A stretch of 64,000 nucleotides of DNA from Heloderma charlesbogerti (GCA_026122225.1 JANEZZ010002877.1:1488001-1552000), one strand, 5' to 3'. Positions 19,690-33,154 are shown, counted from the first letter of the stretch. The notes: generated from the letters alone by a model not told the origin. Numbers and translations are program-made.

Positions 19690-22368
19690 AATATCAATTT
19701 GTCAGATGCAGTGCTGCCATTTTTAGTTGGAAAAAAAGTGCATTTGAACTTCAAGAACTTTGGGGCCCAGATAGTTTTCTCATCCATCCTTCCAGTTGTT
19801 AGAAGAGGGATAGAAAGGGAAAGAAAAACACTCTGGGTGAATGACTGGCTACGAAGGTGGTGCCGGTGCAAGAGATTTGGATTCTGGAACCACAGGCTAT
19901 ACTTCCTGGAAGATGGACTGTTGACAAGGGATGGGTTGCACCTCACAAAGGCTGGGAAGAATGTGTTTGGCCACAGCATGAAGAACTTCATCAGGAGGAC
20001 TTTAAACTGAATCCTCCGGGGGAGGAGATGTAAAGTTGGAGGTAACAATGGATGAAGGTTCATGTACCACAATGGAGAGAACAGCTCTAATAGCGCCCAA
20101 TAATAGTCTTTAGAAACATGTGGGAAGAAAGCCACACTATAAACCACATGGTCTTCCATGTCTATATACTAATACCCAGAGTATTTGAAACAAACGGAAC
20201 AAACTTGAACTCTTAATACAGGAGGAAAATTATGATTTGATAGGTGTAAGTGAAAGTTGGTGGGATGACACCCATGACTGGAATACAGCAATTGAAGGAT
20301 ATAACCTGTTAAAAAAGAACAGGAGGAACAGAAAAGGAGGTGGAGTTGCACTAAAAATACATATCTTTGCACAGAAATACAGGGGGATGAGCTTGGTAGC
20401 CTCATCAAGAGCATCGCAAAGAATAAAAGGAACATGGTAGTTGGAGTCTACTACAGGCCACACAATCAAGGAGAAGTGAGGATGAAATTTTTGAAAAGCA
20501 AATAGCCAATGTTTCAAGGAAGCATGATGTAGTAGTAATGGGGGACTTCAATTTCCCCGATATTTGTTGGGAGACAAATTCTGCAAAACATGGCCCCTCC
20601 AAGTGATTCCTGACTTGTGTTGCTAATAATTTCCTCCTACAGAAAGTAGAGGAAGGAACTAGAGGATCGCCTATCCTTGACTTGATCCTAACCAACAGAG
20701 ATGACTTAGTGGATAAAGTAGCAGTTACGGGAACTCTGGGGGAAAGTGACCATGGTATACTTGAGTTCTTGGTTCTAAAGGAAGCAAAAGCCGAGTGTAG
20801 CTAAATGCATACCCTTGTTGCATACACCTAATTACTTTGAATGTGTTCAAATCTTCAGGGCCAGATGAACTGCATCCTAGCGTAATAAAGGAATTGGCAG
20901 AAGAACTCTCAGAACCACTGTCTGTTATCTTTGAGAAATCATGGCAGATGGGTGAAGTGCCAGATGATTGGAGGAGGGCTAATGTTGTCCCTATCTTCAA
21001 AAAGGGCAAAAAGGAGGAACCAGGGAACTACAGACCAGTCAGTCTGACGTCAATCCCTGGGAAAATTCTGGAGCAGATTATATAGCAATCCATCTGTAAG
21101 CACCTTGAACACAATGCAGTGATTACTTGAAGCCAACATGGATTTGTCAAGAACAAATCCTGCCAGACTGATTTGGTCTCATTTTTTGATTAGATAACTG
21201 CCTTTGTGGACTGTGGGAATGCTGTGGACATAATATACCTTGACTTCAGCAAAGCTTTCAACAAAGTGCCCCATGATATCCTGATAAGTGGGCTAGATGA
21301 AACAACTATCAAGTGGATCCACAGTTGGCTACAGAATTGGACTCAAAGAGTGCTTATCAATGGGATCTTCTCAAACTGGGGAGAGGTAACGAGCGGGGTA
21401 CTGCAGGGCTCAGTCCTGGACCCAGTGCTCTTCAACATTTTTATCAATGACTTGGAGGAGGAGGTGCAGGGAATGCTGATCAAATTTGCAGACGACACAA
21501 AATTGGGTGGGATAGCTAATACCCTGGAAGACAGAAACAAAATTCGAAGTGATCTTGATAGGCTGGAGCTCTGGGCAGAAAACAACAGAATGAAATTAAA
21601 TAGGGATAAATGCCAGTTCTGCTGCACCTAAAAAAAAAGAAACCAAATGCACAGTTACAAGATGGGGGATACTTGGCTCAACCATACTACAAGCAAGAAG
21701 GATCTTGCAATTGTTGTCGATCACAAGCTGAATATGAGCGACCAATGTGATTGGCTGAATAAAAGGCCAATGCTATTTTGGGCTGCATTAATAGAAGCTT
21801 AGTTTCCAAATCACGTGAAGTACTAGTTCCCCTCTACTCAGCACTGGTTAGGCCTCATCTGGAGTACTGTGTCCAGTTCTGGGCACCACACTTTAAGAAG
21901 GATGCAGACAAACTGGAGAGGGTTCAGAGGAGGGCAACAAAGATGATCAGGGGGTGGAAACAAAGCCCTATGAAGAGAGACTGAAAGAACTGGTCATGTT
22001 TAGCCTTGAGAAGAGAAGACTGAGGGGATATGATAGTGCTCTTCAAGTACTAGAAAGGTTGTCATAGAGAGGAAGGCCAGGATCTCTTCTCAATCATCCC
22101 AGAGTGCAGGACACAGAATAATGGGCTCAAGTTACAGGAAGCCAGATTCCAGCTGAATATCAGGAAGACCTTCCTGACTGTTAGAGCAATACAACAATGA
22201 AAGCAATGACTTAGGGAGGTGGTAGGCTCTCCCACACTGGAGGCACTCAAGATGAGGCTGGACAGCCATCGGTCAGGGATGCTTTGACTTGAATTCCTGC
22301 TTTGAGCAGGGGGTTGGACTTGATGGTCTTATAGGACCCTTCCAACCCCACTATTCTATGATTCTATG
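19690..22368 (+). mobile_element. CR1 LINE, decayed, with ORF1 esterase end and ORF2
   Basis: A CR1 copy with several breaks. 19690-20008 encodes the end of ORF1 with GAQIVFSSILPV and RDGLHLTKAGKNVFG, the C-terminal Asp-His part of the SGNH/esterase domain typical of CR1 ORF1. ORF2 follows: endonuclease traces from about 20237 (MIGVSESWWDD, GGGVALKI), then RT at about 20840-21620, with DELHPSVIKELAEELSEPL, LDFSKAFNKVPHDIL and the box LIKFADDTKLGG. Between 20790 and 20840 a piece is missing. The 3' UTR ends in 'attctatgattctatgaa', the CR1 terminal repeat. The copy is not coding. Confidence 0.92.
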
Positions 22369-22370
22369 AA

Positions 22371-22569
22371 GTGTGTGTGTGTGTGTGTGTGTCTGTTTAC
22401 CTGCCTTTTATTGTTTATTATTGTTTATATGACATATTTATTGTTCACAGCCCTAATATCTTTTTTTATGAAGGGTGGTTTATAAATATCCAAATAAATA
22501 AAACACAGCAAACCACTTTGAGTGGTCTTATAGGCCCCTTTCCAACCCTACTCTTCTATAATTCTATGA
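22371..22569 (+). repeat. (TG)n, LINE tail and a second CR1 3' tip
   Basis: (TG)n at 22371-22393; an L2-like tail 'gggtggtttataaatatcc' with AATA units at about 22470-22501; then a second CR1-type 3' tip (GTCTTATAGGCCCC ... TTCTATGAA) at 22520-22569. Confidence 0.7.
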
Positions 22570-24137
22570 ACCTGATTTTAATGCCATGTTTTCTGGAATG
22601 AACAAAGAAAGAATTGATCTCTGGTTACTTCCAAACACTACAGCTACAATTCATCCTTCTTTCTCATCACTGAATAGCATTTTAGAGTCTGAAAAAAGTT
22701 GTTTTCTGCCTGGTCTTGTCATTGAACAAACATGTACATGAATTGAACAAATGGAACTACAGGATGCACATGAAGTGACTGAAAATGGACACACCTCTTT
22801 CGATAAGCTCATTAAGAGAGTTGTGCAAAATTACAAGAGAAAAGGAAGGACATAAATGTAGCTATCTTAATTAAAACTTTACTTACATTTAATGAAATGG
22901 TCATAGTCGTGAAATATTTGCATTTTGTTCCCTGTGGTACCATACAGGCCGAGTTCACATTTGCCAAGAATGAAGAGTCTTTCACCCCTCAGGTCTCACT
23001 CCCTTGAAAATTCTCTCTCTTCCTCTCCCTCTCCCTCTCCCTCACACACACACTCACACACATACACTTTCAATATCTGGGGAGTACACTGCACCCATTT
23101 TTTAAACAACTGATCCTTAGAACTGCCAGAGTCAACAAACAGCTACACTATATGAAGCAATAATATGATACTCTTCTACCATTACACACCATCAAATCTA
23201 TGTTTCTGAAGCATGGGGCTCCCATTTTTTCATAGCAGCTTCAAGTTAATAAACTCTTTCTAAACTTAACTTGCTGAAATGGCCTTTTATTCCAGCTGCT
23301 GCATGAAATGAATTCCACCTAACCCATGAGAGCTTGGATTAATTTGATTAGAGAAACCTGGAAATCTATATCAGGCATTGACATCGATGTTTTATTAAAC
23401 ACATGCGCATACAACACGTGCACACAACTTGAAAGCTTCTTGTAGCACATAACAGCCTCTGATTGCATTTCAGTGCCTTTTCAATTAAAAAACTTGATTT
23501 GAAAGTCTGTTCCTTCGCTTTTATAGCATGCACATTAAGCTTCATGGTGGTTTGCTTGCTATGATTCTGCAGAGCTCCACATTAATGCTTCTTCTGTGAG
23601 TTCAACAAGACATTCATTTGCCCTCAGACCCATTCAGACTTTTTCTCTTCAGGATGGCACAGCTAGCCTGATTGTCAAAGTCTGTGTACTTGTGTTTGTT
23701 GAGATCATGAGTCAGTTCTGATGACGGCATCTAACTACATCCTTGTCATCTTCTTTCATAAGCTCCTTCCTTTTATCCCAAGGCCCAAATGCCTTTCGTT
23801 AGATTATGCTTTCTCCCTGGCTTTGATCTCTTCCTAAAATACCCATAATACTGCACTATGCAGGGTTGTTCAACAACAAAAAACAAAATCTTGGCAGAGA
23901 GCTTCTAAAATAACGCTTCTGACTTAATGTTTCCCTTTCGATGTCCTGCACATTCAGCATTTTGCCTTACGGTTCTTCCATGGACAATTTTTTTAATAAA
24001 GAAAAGCACTCCCCCCACCCCATTTTTAAAACTCAGTGCATTAATAGGAACTTTTTATATATTCCCACATGCCTTCTGTGCATTATATCTTGGGATGAAG
24101 ATTTTTGGTAATTGAGAAATTTGCAGTTACTCCACAG
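22570..24137. other. Mostly unique AT-rich stretch, no gene seen
   Basis: A CT/CA-rich microsatellite occupies about 23008-23066. The 23260-23900 part is free of recognisable repeats and could hold conserved non-coding sequence, but this cannot be judged without an alignment. Confidence 0.4.
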
Positions 24138-24145
24138 ACATTAAT

Positions 24146-24592
24146 TAGAGCTGTATGGAAATGACCTCTTGAAATTCTCCACCCTATGTGGTCAGAGAAA
24201 CTGGGGGGACAATTTCACCAAATTTCTCCAGGGGGAGGAGAAATTCTTCAACAGTTTCTCATAGGTAGGGCTCACCATTGGCAAGAATTGTAGCACAGCT
24301 TCTTCTTTTTTCCTAAGGCTGTTGATTTATTTGTTTGTTTTGCATTGCCATTGCAAATGGTAACAGCAGCAACTATACTGGCAGCCTGGCCCTCATTTTG
24401 CATTGTCCACAATACCCCATACCCAGCATCATTCCGGAGGTGGGGGAAGGGAAGGCAAAACTCACCCAAAAAATGGGGAAGAAATTGGGGAAAATTCTGC
24501 AAAATGGCCTTTTATTTCTAGGGTGGTAAGAAAAGAAAAATCTCAGGACTTTTCTGAGAAAATGTTTTCTAAGAAATTTTGGCCCAGCTCTA
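24146..24592. mobile_element. hAT-like nonautonomous element, second family
   Basis: Ends TAGAGCTG at 24146-24153 and CAGCTCTA at 24585-24592, a perfect 8-bp terminal inverted pair. Inner hairpin material includes 'gaaattctccaccc' and 'aaatttctcc'. Flanking 8-mers match at only 4 of 8, so the TSD has decayed or the superfamily is uncertain. A fragment is at 9846-9945. Confidence 0.6.
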
Positions 24593-26660
24593 ATTGTCAT
24601 CCTTTAGGGTTCAGCACCTTCCCCAGCATCTTCCAAATGTTAAATTTCTGAGGGCGAATTGTGGATACGTCTTGTCTCTAATGCAGGTGCAGAGAGATGA
24701 TTGTACAATGGCAGCCAGGCTACTCCTGCACGTTCCCTGGCCACCTCATATGTAAGAACCCTGAGCCCAACTCATGAGAATTTCTCTGTAATGTCTTCTC
24801 TTTTCAGTTTCTTTTCGAAAGCCATTTCTTTTCTATCAAATTGAATGAGAATGGTTGAAAATAATGTGGGATAAATTTTCGGCACAGCGCTAATATTAAT
24901 GCCTCATCTATTCAGTGAAGCACTAATCTAATTCATTATGTTGACTGCATTTATATACATATAAAATGTAACATATTTATGAGAATAATCTCTCTTCCTT
25001 AATTCTAGCTCTAGCAAATGCATGGAGGATAAGGCTGTCAATAGCTACTAGTCATGATAACTACATATGACCGGTGTGCCTCTGAATACCAGTTGCTGGG
25101 GCACACACGTGGTAGGGTGCTATTGCACTTATGTCCTGTTGTGGGCTTCCCATAGGCACCTGGCTGTTCATGGTGGGAACAGAATACTGGACTAGATAAC
25201 CTGGCTCTTTTTGTGTTCTTACAAAGAAATACCTTGCAAGTGCAACATAGATGGTTAAGTAATATCATGTATGATGATGACTTTTTATAAAAGTAGGGAT
25301 CAATAGTAAGTGGAGGATATGGAGGGAAAAGTCTGCCTCTTCTCTTTAGGGAGAAAAGGAGGGCTGAAACAGCCAGTAGTAGATTTTTTTCTTTGCATGT
25401 ATGACAGTAGGAAGTGGAATTTCAAAGGCAGGTTGTGGAAGTTTGAGGCCTACAGGAGTAAGGAAAAGAAAAAGGTCATGCCTAGAGGTCTGGAGTTTTT
25501 TGTTGGGAGGGGGTACTGGCCAAAAGATCCTTTTCTTTCTCTTGAGCCCCACTCCTTTTCAAATCATTTCCACAGAACCTGAATCAGACCAAATTGAGAC
25601 AGAATACAGAGGGAGGAGAAGTGAGGCCATTCCACCAGCCCATTAAGGCTTTACCTCCCTCAGCTGTCACCAGCAGAAGCGATTCAAGCAGACTGTACAG
25701 AGGGAGATGAGAGAGGAAGAAGGGGCATTCCACCAGGCCTACTGAATGACTACCTATTTTTTTTCCTCTTCCCTTCCCATCCCTTTTTCCTTATGTGTCA
25801 TATCTTTTTAGACGGTAAGTCTGTGGGCAGGGAATATCTCATTTTACTGATTGTATGTAAGATGCTCAGAGAGCCTTTTTCACTGAGGATTGGGATAAAA
25901 ATCTATTATAATAATCATCTTTTAAAAAACCCGAATGCAACTTGGGCAAATGGAGGACAGAGAAGGGGGGACAGGATGGGATTGTTGCTTATCATGTGAT
26001 TTGCAATATTAAAATTTCATATTACTCTGTAATCTGTACATTTGCAGGTGGATAATAAAATTTGATAGAAAAAAGAATAACTTTTGCTTTGGTTTCAGTC
26101 ATGACCACCTGGGATAACTGCTCATAGATCAACTTGCCAATTAATCTTGGTTACATCGAAGCTGAATAATACCTATTTTATTATTCTTTCCTGCTGACCC
26201 AAAAAACAGAACAAATATCATCTACTTTGTGTCAGGAATTCATTAGGTGCATCCTATGATTTGGTGCATCCTGGCTCGTGACATAATAAATCCTTACTTG
26301 TTCACCAGCTCTGTGGTCCCCCAGAAGCTATTCACTTCTGACCGAGTGATTTGCACATGGGCAGGACTAAATGGCTGGTTAATATTAAATGTGTATTTGA
26401 CTGCAAGCTATTTAATATGCCAAGTTTGGGTACTGTGACCTTGCCAAATATGATGGGTTCCCACATATTTTGTACTAAAAATACTAATAGAATCAGTGCT
26501 GCATAGGCTAGTGCTCAGAGCCATTACAATTGAATGGAGTAGTTATTTTGGAAACTACAATTTTACAGATACACCCCATCAGCCTTAATATAAAGTTGGC
26601 TGAAGCCTGAGCAATCCAAGAGAACAACCTAACATTTCTTACTGTGGTTCTATGGGCAAT
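24593..26660. other. Stretch with few repeats, no gene seen
   Basis: 24811-24890 belongs to the unclassified repeat shared with 16300. At 25065-25232 is a retroposon tail ('gaataccagttgctgg', 'tactggactagata') also present at 45345-45450. 25300-25790 is purine-rich with no supported frame. Nothing else recognised. Confidence 0.45.
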
Positions 26661-26664
26661 TTCC

Positions 26665-26743
<79 letters not shown>

Positions 26744-26787
26744 TACATACACACACACACACACATACATATGTATGTGTGTATGTA
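26661..26787. repeat. (AT)n/(AC)n compound microsatellite
   Basis: Alternating AT and AC tracts in the order AT, AC, AT, AC, with a short palindrome ACATACATATGTATGT near 26764-26779. Predicted to form slipped or cruciform structures. Confidence 0.95.
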
Positions 26788-29230
26788 TTCACCCACTTCC
26801 CTCTCTCCATCTTTTCTCCTGCTGCAGACATTCTTTTGCAGCTATTTTCCCTCTTCTCTCTAAGTGAGCAAAACTGCTTGCTGGCAGATGAGTCCTTTGA
26901 AGAATTCACCTTGACGTCTGGTGGGTTTTCCAAGCAGAATGGCTAAGTTCTGATGAGCTCCTATGCTCCAAATGAGAAATACCACAACATCCAGACCCCA
27001 GATTTGGCAGGAGGAGCACAAAAGGCAAGCAAAACAAACACTGCTCCTCCTGATTCTCCCCCCTCCACACACACTTGGGCCCCATCCTGTCCCCTCCTGA
27101 GGATCGAAAAGCAAGAGGCACCACATGCCTGAAGTTCTGATTCCTGAGTCACCAGCCTGCATGCTCCAGTCTGGCCTCAGCCCCCAATAAAAGTAAGAGA
27201 GGAGCAGGAGGCTACGCAGCGAAGGCAGCAACTCCTGCATTCCACCCCACCCCCTGAAAAAAAACCTGACCCCCTCCAGTTCCATCCTGTGAGCCGCTTA
27301 ACAGAAACACAGCTACACAGATAAAGACAAGACTGAGTGAGCTAGGCAGCAGGTGCAGGTAAATAATCTAAAGCAAGGGGAGTGGCACTATTAATACATA
27401 CACATCTGGCCTTCATAACCCTAAATATAGAGGCAGACCACCTAGGCAGATACTTTATACTTTGTTTCCAAATAGGACAGAAATAATACCTACTTCCCAA
27501 TGTCGATGCCCTCAATTCCTTGAACTTATGCTCATCTTTGGTCATCTTCAGTCATATACACCTTTATTGCCTCTTCCCAAGAATTGTTCGTGCTTATTGT
27601 TATTATAGCTTCCCAAACCGATAGGTGTCCAGTATGGACACTCTTCAGCATCCCTTCTCAGTGTAGGTGCACAGCACAAGCTGCTTAGCAAAGGTTTTTC
27701 CCCCTAGTTGGTATCTGAGCATATGTCAGTTCTCCCGGTCCTCTGCTCATTATCAGCATTTCTGAAAATACAGCTCGCCATGACCTTGCTATTGCTCTGT
27801 AAAAGCTATTTGCAAAAGGCAGCTGCATTTTCTTTTCTTTTCAAAGCCAGTCCTTTAAAGTCTTAGTTAGAGGTATTTATAATGTGATAACATTAATTAG
27901 CATAAAATCACAATTACAGGGCCTTCTTGTACATGGGTCAGGCGCCTGAGAGAGAAGTCTGGGGTCTCCTTAAATATGAGTCTGGGGTCTTTTAGGGGGT
28001 CTTATTGTAGGTTTCCCCAAAACCCGCATTCAGACTATTCAACCAGTCCAGGGCCAGATCTACATGGCAACAAATGTCAAGCGCTTTCATGTTTAATGCA
28101 GATTTTCATTAAATTGGCTTTGGTCCGTCAGGAGAACATGAAGCAAAAAATGTGGAGGAAACACAACCTTAAAACCTGCTTTTCACAAGTCAAACTGCAC
28201 TTTAATCCACCTTACTTTGAGGTTGAATGGATGGAGTCCCACTCCAATGGATAGAGTCCCATCAACCCCATAGATGCTGTTCAGCCAATGAGAGAGGTTT
28301 ACTCCCTGACCTCTCTATGCTCCACTGTTCAGAGAAGTTTAATGGAAGAGATGAGTCATGTCGGATAGTTTACCCTATACCTTTCCCCCTCGCATCCACC
28401 ATCTCTACCAGCAATTTTGAAGCCCAAGAACAGATTGACAGGTGGGCAGACAGGAGGCACTGAGGTCCTGCATGGAGGGAAAGGGCTGGAATTGCCTCCC
28501 TCTGCTAGCGCTCTGGAGTCAGCAGCAGAGCAGTGGCTACTGCTGCTGCTGCCTCCAGTTCCCCAACTGGAATTAAGCCTCCTCCTCCTCCTCACAAACA
28601 TGTAGGAAAATCACACACACAGGAGACTATTCTGAAGGGGAGAGATGAATGAATCAGAGGCTGCTATTTGTGAATGGAAAAAGCAAACTGTGCTTTACTC
28701 TGAAGGGGTGACCCAGCGTGATTCCATGATTGGAGAGGCTTGTTCCACACTCCCTTGCTGTACTGGCTTCCCTTTCTCCTTCTTGCCTGTGTATTTCTTA
28801 GTTGTAGATGTATTGTGCATCTACATAGCAGCTGGCTACCCTTTCTCTTTCTGCTCTGTGTATTCTTTATTGTGCACTACATATAAATGTATTGTAAATG
28901 AAACAGGGTGATATTATGAATGGGAAAAGGAGGCTACTTATTGTGAAAACAGCCCTACTGCAAATGGGGGAAATAGCCCCATGACAGAGCTGGGCAGTAC
29001 TAGGCCAATGTACCTCTCCCACCCTACACACTATAGCCCCACGTGACAACTACCAGGCAGGCCTCGAAGGCAGCAATACTTCAGGAACGTTCAGATCTGT
29101 ATGCATACAACCAGCTTACCATCTGGTATAATCCTCGCATCCTTATTGCCCATAAGCCAATCATGTGGAAAACCTGGGTAGTAAAGGGCATATGCCATGT
29201 ATCTTAACAATGGAGCAAAAACAGAGAGCC
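26788..29230. other. Stretch without recognised gene
   Basis: No convincing exon. A one-sided MITE end 'gggccagatctacatgg' at about 28051 matches the end of the element at 50526. 28390-28600 is a GC-richer patch with CTG-rich runs. The palindromic and CTC-rich runs here do not form a supported coding unit. Confidence 0.4.
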
Positions 29231-29612
29231 TCTTCACATGTCATGATAGCCCAACATGTGTTAGTTCACCCATGGGGGCTGTCATGTCATGCTGGGTGCC
29301 CTCAGGTGCCATTTTTGTATGGTGTCCATGGGTGCTCGGCTTGCCATGGTTTGTCATGTTGTGCAAACGCAGGTGGCGGGGTTGTACGAGGGTTAGACAA
29401 CTCTCAAATAACCCTAAAACAAGCCATGGGTTATTTGAGGGTTGTCTAACCCTAAAAAAAATCCCGCTGCCTTGGTTTGCACAACACAACAAGCCACGGC
29501 AAGCCAGACGCCCATGGGCACCATGCAAAAATGGTGCTTGCAGGTGCCCAGCATGACTCAACAGCCCCCACAGGTAAATTAAGCCATGGTGGGCTGTTGT
29601 GTCATGTGAACC
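29231..29612. mobile_element. 382-bp fully palindromic MITE
   Basis: The two arms are reverse complements with moderate divergence. The outer end reads CTTCACATGTCATG on the left and GTCATGTGAAC on the right, and the centre is near 29421 in 'caaataaccc ... gggttatttg'. An element of similar design but different sequence is at 49426-49783. No clear TSD, so the superfamily is unassigned. Confidence 0.75.
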
Positions 29613-29927
29613 TGGTCAATATCTACAAATGCTTTGGAAAACTTCACAAGGAATATCAGATTTCTTCTAGTGCTGCATGACAATACCAGCAACTCAAGCA
29701 TAGCATAGCAGCAAAATTTGCTGCATGATGCATTAAGCATGACAGAAGCCCCCTTCTCCAGATCTCCTCCGGCTAGCACAAGTGGTATCTACCTTATGCA
29801 CAACTTAAAATTACTATACGACACCATCCAAAAGTTCATAGTATCCAACCTAGACCCTATAGGAGCCAGGCTACATGTTATATTAATTGCATTGTGTGTA
29901 GCTGCGGGTAAGCTTTTTCTCTACTGT

Positions 29928-32900
29928 AGTGTAAGTGTTGTTGTTGTTGTTCAGTCGTTAAGTCATGTCCGACTCTTTGTGACCCCATGGACCATAGCAC
30001 GCCAGGCCTTCCTGTCCTCCGCTCTCTCCCGGAGTGTGCTCAAGTTCATATTCATTGCATCGGTGATGCTATCTAGCCATCTCATCCTCTGCTGTGCCGT
30101 CCCCTTCTCCTTTTGCCTTCAATCTTTCCCAGCATCAGGGTCTTTTCCAGGGAGTTTTCTCTTCGCATTAGGTGGCCAAAATATTTGAGCTTCAGCTTCA
30201 GTATCTGCCCTTCCAATGAGCACTCAGGGTTGATTTCCTTTAGGGTAGACTGATTTGGCCTCCTTGCAGTCCAGGGGACTCGTAAGAGTCTTCTCCAGCA
30301 CCACAGTTCGAAAGCATAAATTCTTCGGCGCTCAGCTTTCCTTATAGTCCAGCTCTCACAGCCATACATTACTACTGGGAAAACCATAGCTTTGATTATA
30401 CGAACCTTTGTCGGCAAGGTGATGTCTCAGCTTCTTACTATGCTGTCTAGGTGTGCCATAGCTTTCCTTCCAAGGAGCAAGCGTCTTTTAATTTCATGGC
30501 TACAGTCACCGTCTGCAGTGATCTTGGAGCCCAAGAAAGTAAAATCTGTCACTGTTTCCATTTCTTCCCCTTCTATATGCCAGGAAGTGATGGGGTCAGA
30601 TGCCATGATCTTCATTTTTTTAATGTTGAGTTTCAAACCAGCTTTTGCACTCTCCTCTTTCACCCTCAACAAGAGGCTCTTTAGATCCTCTTCTCTTTCT
30701 GCCATTGGGGTGGTATCATCTGCATATCGGAGGTTGTTGATAATTCTCCCGGCAATCTTAATTCCGACCTGTGATTCATCCAACCCGGTGTTTCTCATGA
30801 CGTATTCTGCATATAAAATAAATTGAATAAGCAGGGCAACAATATACAGCCTTGTCGTACTCCTTTTCCAATTTTGAACCAATCGGTTGTTCCATGTCCT
30901 GTTCTTACTGTTGCTTCTTGACCCTCGTACAGGTTTCTCAGGAGACAGGTAAGGTGGTCTGGTACTCCCATCTCTTTAAGAATTGGCCACAGTTTGTTGT
31001 GATCCACACAATCAAAGGCCTTAGCGTAGTCAATGAAGCAGAAATAGACATTTTTCTGGAATTCTCTTGCTTTCTCCATGATCCAGTGAATGTTGCCGAT
31101 TTGATCTCTAGTTCCTCTGCCTCTTCGAAACCCAGCTTGTACTTCCAGTAGTTCTCGGTTCACATGCTGCTGAAGCCTAGCTTGTAGGATTTTGAGCATA
31201 ACCTTGCTGGCATGTGAAATGAGCGCAATTGTGCGGTAGTTTGAACACTCTTTGGCATTGCCCTTCTTTGGAATTGGAATGTAAACTGACCTTTTCCAGT
31301 CTTGTGGCCACTGTTGAGTGTTCCAAATTTGTTGGCATATTGAATGCAGCACTTTAACAGCATCATCTTTTAGGATTTTAAATAGCTCAGCTGGAATACT
31401 GTCATCTCCGCTAGCTTTGTTGTTAGTAATGCTTCCTAAGGCCCACTTGACTTCACTCTCGAGGATGTCCGGCTCAAGTTCAGTGACCGCACTATCATGG
31501 CTATCAGGAACATTCAGACCTTTCCTGTATAGTTCGTCTGTGTATTCTTTCCATCTCTTATTAATCTCATCTGCTTCTGTTAGGTCCCTGCCTTCTTTGT
31601 CCTTTATCATGCCTGTCTTTGCACAAAACATTCTCTTAAGATCTCCAATTTTGAAAAGATCTCTAGTCTTTCCCATTCTGTTGTTTTCCTCAATTTCTTT
31701 GCAATGTTCATTTAAGAAGGCCTCCTTGTCTCTCCTTGCTATTCTCTGGAACTCTGCATTCAGTTGGATATATCTTCCCCTTTCTCCCTTGCTTTTTGCT
31801 TCCCTTCTTTCCTCAGCTACTTGTAAAGCCTCATCAGACAGCCACTTGGCTTTCTTGCATTTCTTTTTCTTTGGGATGGATTTCGTTGCTGCCTCCAGAA
31901 CAATGTTATGGACCTCCGTCCATAGTTCCTCAGGCACTCTGTCTATCAGGTCTAATCCCTCACCTCCACTGTATATTCATAAGGGATATGATTTAAGTCA
32001 TACCGGAATGGTTTAGTGGTTTTCCCTACGTTCTTCAATTTCAGCCGAAATTTTGCAAGAAGCAGCTCATGATCTGAGCCACAGTCAGCTCCAGGTCTTG
32101 TTTTTACCGCCTGTATAGAGCTTCTCCATCTTTGGCTGCAAAGGACATAATCAATCTGATTTCGATATTGACCATCTGGTGATGTCCATGTGTAGAGTTG
32201 CCTCTTGTGCTGTTGGAAAAGAGTGTTTGCTATGATCAGCGTGTTCTCTTGGCAAAACTCTATTAGCCTTTGTCCTGTTTCATGTTGTACACCAAGGCCA
32301 TGCTTGCCTGTTATCCCGGTGATTTCTTGACTTCCTACTTTAGCATTCCAATCCCCTATGATGAAGAGGACATCTTTTTTTGGTGTTAGTTCTAGAAGGT
32401 GTTGTAGGTCTTCATAGAACTGATCAACCTCAGCTTCTTTGGCCTCAGTGGTTGGGGCATAGACTTGAATTACTGTGATGTTGAATGGTTTGGCTTGGAT
32501 TCATACTGAGATCATTCTATCGTTTTTGAGATTGTACTGCTTTTCCCACCCTTTTGTTGACTATGAGTGCTACTCCATTTCTTCTAAGGGATTCTTGCCC
32601 ACAGTAGTAGATATAATGGTCACCTGAATTAAATTTGTCCATGCTTGTCCATTTTAGTTCACTGATTCCCAAGACGTCGATGTTCAATCTTGCCATCTCA
32701 TGTTTGACCAACTCCAGCTTACCTCGATTCATTGATCTTACATTCCAGGTTCCTAAACAATGTTGTTCTTTACAGCATTGGACTTTCTTTTCACCACCAG
32801 ACACATCCACAGCTGAGTGTCCTTTCGGTTTTGGCCCAGCCGCTTCACTCTTTCCGGCGCTACTTGGAAATTCCCTCTGCTCTTCCCCAGTAGTATATTG

Positions 32901-33154
32901 GACACCTTCTGACCTGAGGGGCTCATCTTCCGGCATCATATCTTTTAGCCTTGTGATACATTCCATGGGGTTTTCTTGGCAAGAATACTGGAGTGGGTTG
33001 CCATTTCCTTCTCCAGTGGACCACATTTTGTCAGAACTCTCCACCATGACCTGTCCATCTTGGGTGGCCCTGCACGGCATAGCTTATGGCTTCACTGAGT
33101 TACGCAAGCCCCTTCGCCACAACAAGGCAGTGATCCATGAAGGGGAGTGTAAGT
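29928..33154 (-). mobile_element. Full-length RTE-BovB LINE with 10-bp TSD
   Basis: The element is 29938-33144 (3207 bp) on the minus strand. The 10-mer AGTGTAAGTG flanks it on both sides (29928-29937 and 33145-33154). The 3' end has the short (AAC)n tail. The 5' part includes the conserved leader 'ggagaaggaaatggcaaccc' at about 33000-33019 and a bovine-like 'ccatggaatg'. BovB is known as a LINE spread horizontally between squamates and ruminants. Length equals the usual full element, but the reading frame is broken, so the copy is not autonomous. Confidence 0.95.
30082..33080 (-). pseudogene. BovB ORF2 (endonuclease plus reverse transcriptase), broken
   Basis: Reading on the minus strand from high to low coordinates. 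An APE-type endonuclease part lies at about 32517-33080, with LGTWNVRSMNRGKLELVKHE and DVLGISELKW. A region without an open frame follows (31940-32516). A 380-codon frame (30795-31937) covers the linker and the first RT motifs, including FIDYAKAFDCVDH and GKGVRQGCILLP. A frameshift lies near 30800-30880, where a short AT insertion is seen. The remaining frame at 30427-30882 has the catalytic LRYADDTTPM. The last part, 30082-30417, has the C-terminal WCWRRLLRVPWTARR and KLKYFGHLMRR. At least three breaks; the product would be inactive. Confidence 0.9.

Noticed and set aside
19653..20159. Minus-strand open frame of 168 codons
   Set aside because: Antisense shadow of CR1 ORF1.
26644..26946. Open frames with YIYIYTHTHT-type repeats
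   Set aside because: Translation of an AT/AC microsatellite.
31318..32016. Long plus-strand open frame (232 codons)
   Set aside because: It is the antisense shadow of BovB ORF2 on the minus strand.
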